Shown in pieces: positions 58,949-64,000 of a stretch of DNA of 64,000 nucleotides. Position 1 is the stretch's first letter; each line of letters begins with the position of its first letter. This DNA is from Amycolatopsis sp. CA-230715 (GTDB lineage Bacteria > Actinomycetota > Actinomycetes > Mycobacteriales > Pseudonocardiaceae). The stretch spans positions 619,501-683,500 of the forward strand of contig NZ_CP059997.1 in the NCBI RefSeq assembly GCF_018736145.1, read 5' to 3'. Under the pieces are notes generated by a model that was not told the DNA's origin, did no database searches, and saw only the letters and a program-made list of their open reading frames with translations. The position numbers and the translations under genes were made by a program.

Positions 58949-60970
58949 GTGCCGTTCCTTCAGCCGTCGATCGAGATGACTGACCGGGTCAGGCTCGCCG
59001 AGAAAAACGGCGAGCAGAGAAACGGCGGCGCCAACGAAGACGCCAGAGCCACCTTTGTCCATCTGGAAGCACCCCGGCACGCCAAGGCGGCGGAGCCGGG
59101 AACCGCCCACGCGGCGTTCGCGCCGAACGAGCGGTGGCATCAGCACACCCTGCGTGTGCTCAGCAGACCGGCGAGCCGGCGCAGGCCGCCGAACGTCGCG
59201 GTCGTGCGCTTCGTCGAAGCGCCCCGCATCGAATCCCGGTTCGGCAAGCACGGGCTCGACCGCGTGCTGGAGCAGGTCGCCTGGATCCTGCGCACCGAAC
59301 TGTCCGAGCAGGAGCACATCACGCCCGACGAGCACGGCGGGGTGATCCTGACCCTGCGCGGCGCGGCGAACTGGCAGGTGAAGGCCAGGCTGGAGAGCAT
59401 CTCCACCCGGCTCGCCAGGCTGCCGATCGAACTCGGCGACGAGCACCTCACCATCACCCCGGTGATCGGCTGGGCGGACGCGGCCGACCGGCCGCTCAGC
59501 ATGGACCCGCACCAGTTCGTCGACCGGGCCACCGAGGCGGTCGAGCTCGCCACCAGCCAGCTCGACCTGATCCCGCGCAAGTGGGCGCCTCCCGCGGCGC
59601 CGAAGCGCAAGAAGTCCTCCGGCCCGCTCCGCACGACCCTGCAGGCGCTGGCGACGCTGGTGCTCGGCATCGCGGTGCCGTTCGCGCTGCTCGTGTCCTT
59701 CTACGTGGACGGAATCGACCTCGCGACACCGATGTACCTGGTGGTCACGGCCTCGCTCGTGATCACCGCGATCGTGATCTGGACGGAGAACTTCTTCGCG
59801 CTCGATCCCGACCGGCCACCGAAGCAGGCGGCCGCACCGGAACCCGCGGCGTCCGCGATCATCCCGGCCTACCTCCCCAACGAAGCGGCCACCATCGTCG
59901 ACACCCTGCACGCGTTCCTGCGGCAGGACTACGGCGGCCCGCTCCAGGTGATCCTGGCCTACAACACGCCGACCTCGATGCCGATCGAGGCGGACCTGCA
60001 CGAGCTCGCCGCCCGCGATCCGCGGCTCGTCGTGCTGAAAGTCCCCTACTCGACGTCGAAGGCCCAGAACGTCAACGCGGCGCTGGAACTGGTGACGGGC
60101 GAGTTCGTCGGTGTCTTCGACGCCGACCACCACCCGGCGCCCGACGCGTTCGGCAGGGCGTGGCGCTGGCTTTCGCACGGCGCCGACGTCGTGCAGGGGC
60201 ACTGCCTCATCCGCAACGGCGACGCGTCGTGGGTGGCCAGGACGATCGCCGTCGAATTCGAATCGATCTACGCGGTGAGCCACCCCGGCAGGGCGAAGCT
60301 GCACGGGTTCGGGCTCTTCGGCGGCTCGAACGGGTTCTGGCGCACGCAGGTGCTGCACGAAACCCGGATGCAGGGCCAAATGCTCACCGAGGACATCGAT
60401 TCGTCGATCCGCGTGCTGCTGTCGGGCCGCACCGTGGTCAACGACCCCGCGCTGATCAGCAGGGAGCTGGCGCCCGCGACGCTGTCGGCGCTGTGGAAGC
60501 AGCGCGTGCGGTGGGCGCAGGGCTGGTTCCAGGTGTCGCGCCGCCACCTCGGCCCGGCGCTGCGGTCGAACGCGCTGACCGTGCGCAACAAGCTCGGCAT
60601 CACGTTCCTGCTCGGTTGGCGCGAGATCTACCCGTGGCTGTCGATCCAGATGATCCCGGTGATCGCGTTCATCTTCTGGCGCGACGGCGGGTTCGCGAGG
60701 ATGGACTGGTTCGTGCCGGTGTTCTTGCTGTGCACGGTCTACACGCTGTCTTCGGGGCCGAGCCAGGTGCTGTTCGCGTGGCGGCTCGCGGCGCCGGACG
60801 TGCGGCGGCATCCCCGCTGGTTCCTCGCCTACCTCGTGGTGTCCACGTTCTTCTACACCGAGTTCAAGAACCACGTGGCGAGGGTCGCGCAGATCAAGGA
60901 GCTCACCGGCGAGCGGAAATGGGCGATCACCCCGCGCCAGGCGGCGTCCGCGCAGGAGCGGACGGCGTGA
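58949..60970 (+). CDS. Membrane glycosyltransferase (GT2) with degenerate N-terminal GGDEF domain
   Basis: 673 aa from GTG 58949 (ATG at 58976 possible). Residues about 80-205 resemble a GGDEF domain (VAVVRFVEAPRIESRFGKHGLDRVLEQVAWIL ... LTITPVIGWADA), but the signature is DEHGG (127-131), so cyclase activity is unlikely. Two helices (about 232-254, 260-280) precede a processive GT2 domain with DAD 391-393, TED 480-482 and QRVRW 518-522, then four C-terminal helices. Architecture resembles cellulose/hyaluronan-type synthases that polymerise and export a glycan. It is coupled (GTGA) to an acyltransferase. Confidence 0.85.
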   Translation: MPFLQPSIEMTDRVRLAEKNGEQRNGGANEDARATFVHLEAPRHAKAAEPGTAHAAFAPNERWHQHTLRVLSRPASRRRPPNVAVVRFVEAPRIESRFGKHGLDRVLEQVAWILRTELSEQEHITPDEHGGVILTLRGAANWQVKARLESISTRLARLPIELGDEHLTITPVIGWADAADRPLSMDPHQFVDRATEAVELATSQLDLIPRKWAPPAAPKRKKSSGPLRTTLQALATLVLGIAVPFALLVSFYVDGIDLATPMYLVVTASLVITAIVIWTENFFALDPDRPPKQAAAPEPAASAIIPAYLPNEAATIVDTLHAFLRQDYGGPLQVILAYNTPTSMPIEADLHELAARDPRLVVLKVPYSTSKAQNVNAALELVTGEFVGVFDADHHPAPDAFGRAWRWLSHGADVVQGHCLIRNGDASWVARTIAVEFESIYAVSHPGRAKLHGFGLFGGSNGFWRTQVLHETRMQGQMLTEDIDSSIRVLLSGRTVVNDPALISRELAPATLSALWKQRVRWAQGWFQVSRRHLGPALRSNALTVRNKLGITFLLGWREIYPWLSIQMIPVIAFIFWRDGGFARMDWFVPVFLLCTVYTLSSGPSQVLFAWRLAAPDVRRHPRWFLAYLVVSTFFYTEFKNHVARVAQIKELTGERKWAITPRQAASAQERTA

Positions 60971-62166
60971 CGGCGGTGCTGCCGGAAGCCGGTAAGGCCA
61001 CGCGCGAAACCCCCTCGCCGCGCCGGTTCCAGCTCGACGTCTACCGCGCGCTCGCGGCGATCGCGGTCGCCACGTTCCACGCCTACCAGTTCAACCGCAC
61101 GGAGAAGTGGCCGCTGGAAGGCACCGTCTGGCACGAGGTGATGCTGAGCACCGACCTGTTCGTCGCGCTGTTCTTCGTCCTGTCCGGGCTCCTGCTCGGG
61201 CTGCCCGTGGTGAAGGCCGCGCTCGGCGATTCGTCCCCGAGGCCGGCGAGGGTGTTCCTGATCAAGCGGGTGTCGCGGCTGATCCCGGCCTACTTCATCG
61301 TGGTGCTGGTGGTGTGGTTCGTGTCCAATCCGGAGCTGCCCGGCCACTGGCAGGATCTGCTGCTGCACCTGAGCTTCACGCACGTCTACAGCGACGAGTA
61401 CATCTTCTGGACGGACGGCCCCGCGTGGTCGCTCGCCGACGAGATGCACTTCTACCTGTTGCTGGCGCTGCTCGGGTCGCTCGCCTACCGCGTGTGCGCG
61501 CGGCTGGGAAGCAGGCGGGCGAAGCTGGCGGTCCTCTACGGCGGCGCGGGCACGCTCGTCGCGATCAGCCTCGCCTACAAGCTGCTCGCGAAGTTCGTCT
61601 GGCACCGGCCGTCCTCGTCGTGGTCCACGTGGTTCGGGCCGATGGCGAAGCTCGACCTGTTCGCGATCGGGTTGCTGATGGCGGTGCTGGCCGCCGGCGG
61701 CTTCAAGCTCGCGCACCGCTGGTCGCGCTGGACCTCGGCGCTGATCGGGTTCGGCGTGATCGTGCTGGCGCACTGGGTCCGCTCGAACGGATACCTCCCC
61801 GATCCGTTCCTGCATCCGGTGGTGGCGGTCGGCTGCGCGTTCGTGGTGGCCAGCACCACGCTCACGACCGTTCCCCCGCCGCGGTTCCTGAGCTGGCAGC
61901 CCGCGGTCACCGTCGGGCTCGCCAGCTACAGCCTGTACCTGTGGCACGAACCGGTGCTGCGCGTGCTCGACACGCTGGGCCTGGTCCCGTCGACCGGTTC
62001 AGCGTCCGCGTTCGTCGTGACGGCGGTGGTGCTGCTCGCCGTCGCGATCCCGGTCGCGCTGCTCAGCTACCACGCGATCGAAAAGACGGGCATGAAGATC
62101 GCGGCGGCCTTCGATGCCAAGGGCAGGCCCCGCGACTACTACGCACCGGAGCCGCTGGCCGTCTGA
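60967..62166 (+). CDS. Acyltransferase-3 family membrane protein (OafA-like)
   Basis: 399 aa from GTG 60967, overlapping the stop of the glycosyltransferase gene. About ten helices; N-terminal FQLDVYRALAAIAVATFHAYQF with the conserved His, STDLFVALFFVLSGLLLG, and FLIKRVSRLIPAYF are family hallmarks, as is SYSLYLWHEPVLR near the end. It probably O-acylates (for example acetylates) the glycan made by its partner. Confidence 0.92.
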   Translation: MTAVLPEAGKATRETPSPRRFQLDVYRALAAIAVATFHAYQFNRTEKWPLEGTVWHEVMLSTDLFVALFFVLSGLLLGLPVVKAALGDSSPRPARVFLIKRVSRLIPAYFIVVLVVWFVSNPELPGHWQDLLLHLSFTHVYSDEYIFWTDGPAWSLADEMHFYLLLALLGSLAYRVCARLGSRRAKLAVLYGGAGTLVAISLAYKLLAKFVWHRPSSSWSTWFGPMAKLDLFAIGLLMAVLAAGGFKLAHRWSRWTSALIGFGVIVLAHWVRSNGYLPDPFLHPVVAVGCAFVVASTTLTTVPPPRFLSWQPAVTVGLASYSLYLWHEPVLRVLDTLGLVPSTGSASAFVVTAVVLLAVAIPVALLSYHAIEKTGMKIAAAFDAKGRPRDYYAPEPLAV

Positions 62167-62290
62167 AATCGTACGGAACGTCACGGGCCGCGCCGCTGAA
62201 TGAGCGGTGCGGCCCGTTTTACGCGTAGGATTCCGACCCGGCGCGGGCCCGGCCCGCGCCGCGCACGCACTGTCCACACTGGAGAGGTTG

Positions 62291-63769
62291 ATGGCGGACT
62301 TTTTCATCGGCGGCCACTGGGTCGGCGCGAAGCAGGGCGGCACCCGCGAAATCCGGTGCCCCGCCAACGGTTCGTTGGTGGCCGAGGTCGCCGAAGGCAC
62401 GCGCGAGGACACCGAGGCGGCCATCGCGGCCGCGCGGCACGCTTTCGACACCGGCCCGTGGCCCGCCACCCCCGCCGCCGAACGCGGTGACGTGCTGCTG
62501 CGCGCCGCCGATCTTCTCGTGCAGCGCAAGGACGCGTTCGCCCGCGCGGAATCGCTCGACACCGGCAAGCGGCTGGTGGAAAGCGAACTCGACATGGACG
62601 ACATCACCGCGTGCTTCAAGTACTTCGGCAAGCTCGCCGGCAACGACGCCGGTCGCGTCGTGGACACCGGGAATCCGGACGCGTTCAGCCGGATCGTGTA
62701 CGAACCGGTCGGCGTGTGCGGCCTGATCACGCCGTGGAACTACCCGCTGCTGCAGACGGTGTGGAAGGTCGCGCCCGCGCTGGCCGCCGGGAACACCTTC
62801 GTGCTCAAGCCGAGCGAGCTGACCCCGCACACCTCGATCCTGCTGATGCGCCTGCTCGCGGACGCGGGCGTGCCCGACGGGGTGGCGAACCTCGTGCTGG
62901 GCGCGGGCGGTGAGGTCGGCGCGCCGCTGTCCGAACACCCCGACGTGGACCTGGTGTCGTTCACCGGCGGGCTCGCCACCGGCAAGGTGATCGCCGCCTC
63001 CGCCGCGGCCACGGTCAAGAAGGTCGCGCTCGAACTCGGCGGGAAGAACCCGAACGTGGTGTTCGCCGACGCCGATTTCGAAACCGCCGTCGACTACGCG
63101 ATCACCGCGATCTTCCTGCACTCCGGCCAGGTGTGCTCCGCGGGCGCGCGGCTGATCGTGCAGGAGGAGATCCACGACGCCTTCGTCGACGAGATCGTCC
63201 GCCGCGCGGAGCTGATCCGGCTCGGCGGGCCGTTCGACCCGGACGCCGAGACCGGGCCGCTGATTTCCGCCCAGCACAGGGAAAAGGTCGAAAAGTACGT
63301 CGCGACCGCGATCGAAGAGGGCGCGGTGCTGCGGACCGGCGGCAAGCGGCCAGAGGGCGAGCGGTTCGCGGACGGCTACTACTACCTGCCGACCGTGCTC
63401 GACGGCGTGCGCCAGGGCAGCACCGCGGTGGTCGAGGAGTCGTTCGGCCCGGTGCTGACCGTCGAAACGTTCACCGACGAGGACGACGCGGTCCGCATCG
63501 CCAACGACACGCACTACGGGCTCGCCGGCGCGGTGTTCACCGACGACGCCTCGCGCGCGCAGCGCGTCGCGAACCGCCTCCGCCACGGCACCATCTGGAT
63601 CAACGACTTCCACCCCTACCTCCCGCAGGCGGAATGGGGCGGGTTCAAGCAGTCCGGGTTCGGCCGCGAACTGGGCCCGAGCGGGCTGGCCGAGTACCAG
63701 GAGGCCAAGCACATCTACCAGAACCTGCGCCCCGAGCCGCCGAAGTGGTTCTCCGGCGAGCAGAGCTGA
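62291..63769 (+). CDS. Aldehyde dehydrogenase (betaine-aldehyde-dehydrogenase-like)
   Basis: 492 aa from ATG 62291 (site GGAGAGG). NAD motif ITPWNYPLLQTVWKVAPALAAGNTFVLKPSE, FTGGLATGK, catalytic Glu in ALELGGKNPNVVF and Cys in HSGQVCSAGARLIV. GbsA/BetB-like in style. It is 36 bp upstream of an APC permease gene, so uptake and oxidation of an amine or amino-aldehyde precursor is likely. Confidence 0.93.
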   Translation: MADFFIGGHWVGAKQGGTREIRCPANGSLVAEVAEGTREDTEAAIAAARHAFDTGPWPATPAAERGDVLLRAADLLVQRKDAFARAESLDTGKRLVESELDMDDITACFKYFGKLAGNDAGRVVDTGNPDAFSRIVYEPVGVCGLITPWNYPLLQTVWKVAPALAAGNTFVLKPSELTPHTSILLMRLLADAGVPDGVANLVLGAGGEVGAPLSEHPDVDLVSFTGGLATGKVIAASAAATVKKVALELGGKNPNVVFADADFETAVDYAITAIFLHSGQVCSAGARLIVQEEIHDAFVDEIVRRAELIRLGGPFDPDAETGPLISAQHREKVEKYVATAIEEGAVLRTGGKRPEGERFADGYYYLPTVLDGVRQGSTAVVEESFGPVLTVETFTDEDDAVRIANDTHYGLAGAVFTDDASRAQRVANRLRHGTIWINDFHPYLPQAEWGGFKQSGFGRELGPSGLAEYQEAKHIYQNLRPEPPKWFSGEQS

Positions 63770-63805
63770 ACCGCAAATTCCATAGTGGACTGATCAGGAG
63801 GCGCC

Positions 63806-64000
63806 TTGAGTACACAGGGTGGCGGCGACCAAGAACTCAGCGATTTCGGCTACACCAACCAGTTGAAGCGAACACTGGGCAGCTTCCACACCTTCGCCGC
63901 GGGCATCAGCTACATCTCGGTGCTGACCGGCGTGTTCCAGCTGTCCTATCTCGGGCTCGGGCAGGGCGGCCCGGCCTACTGGTGGTCGTGGCCGATGGTG
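63806..64000 (+). CDS. APC-family permease, N-terminal part (runs off the window)
   Basis: The first 65 residues are present: STQGGGDQELSDFGYTNQL, then KRTLGSFHTFAAGISYISVLTGVFQLSYLGLGQGGPAYWWSWPMV, which is the start of helices 1 and 2 of the amine/GABA permease type (ACT subfamily). The start is TTG at 63806, preceded by AGGAGG at 4 nt; no better start is in frame. Likely cotranscribed with the aldehyde dehydrogenase. Confidence 0.88.
   Translation, partial: MSTQGGGDQELSDFGYTNQLKRTLGSFHTFAAGISYISVLTGVFQLSYLGLGQGGPAYWWSWPMV

Overview
This is a high-GC (about 70%) actinobacterial chromosome segment. Frequent GTG starts, the MmpS-like accessory protein, F420-type oxidoreductases, the S37 'PS-10' tripeptidyl aminopeptidases, CoaE fused to GrpB and palindromic CCCCGAAGG/CCTTCGGGG intergenic repeats point to Pseudonocardiaceae, most likely Amycolatopsis (inference; no 16S in the window). 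No secondary-metabolite cluster, CRISPR array or intact prophage is visible.

Layout. 0-3 kb: the 5' end of an FAD monooxygenase, a DUF1906 glycoside-hydrolase-like protein, a DUF4262 protein and a minus-strand array of seven divergent tRNA genes (Tyr, Arg, Pro, two Leu-anticodon tRNAs with short variable arms, two Ser). 3-10.7 kb: AraC regulators, a decayed monooxygenase, phosphatase, FetB-like permease, MmpS-like protein, Nudix, MgtC, a terpene-cyclase-fold protein and an amino-acid permease. 10.7-19.1 kb: a sugar regulon (FGGY kinase, FucI-type isomerase, LacI regulator, RbsA/RbsC/RbsB-type ABC importer). Its two operons carry the same 21-bp operator, 19 of 21 bases identical. 19.4-20.8 kb: an Xre/RES toxin-antitoxin pair. 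20.8-28 kb: an S9 peptidase, a TerC protein behind a yybP-ykoY (Mn2+) riboswitch, and an alpha/beta-hydrolase fused to an ABC ATPase followed by its permease.

28-38 kb: rhodanese/TetR, enoyl-CoA hydratase, SDR, a VC0807-type membrane protein, a two-component system, an LLM oxidoreductase with an SRPBCC protein, and tandem S37 peptidases. 38-47.5 kb: uvrB, a DUF5685 protein with a Cys-rich tail, DUF402, a short UvrA paralogue, coaE-grpB and small oxidoreductase/DNA-binding-like proteins. 47.8-52.6 kb: a five-gene acyl-CoA operon (CaiB/BaiF transferase, enoyl-CoA hydratase, acetoacetate-decarboxylase-like, 3-hydroxyacyl-CoA dehydrogenase, acyl-CoA dehydrogenase) with no thiolase. 52.8-55.7 kb: an accessory insert made of a complete IS4-family element with 32-bp inverted repeats and a frameshifted transposase, then a DUF222/HNH protein. 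It separates the acyl-CoA operon from a LysR gene. 56.6-64 kb: dxs, a degenerate-GGDEF/GT2 glycosyltransferase coupled to an acyltransferase, and an aldehyde dehydrogenase followed by the start of an APC permease.

The strongest second-look items are the tRNA array, the riboswitch with a visible Shine-Dalgarno-sequestering partner, the shared LacI operator, a thiolase-free beta-oxidation/decarboxylation operon, the GGDEF-GT2/acyltransferase pair, and a recurring 11-bp palindrome TCCA-N3-TGGA that is over-represented and often sits in frame inside genes.
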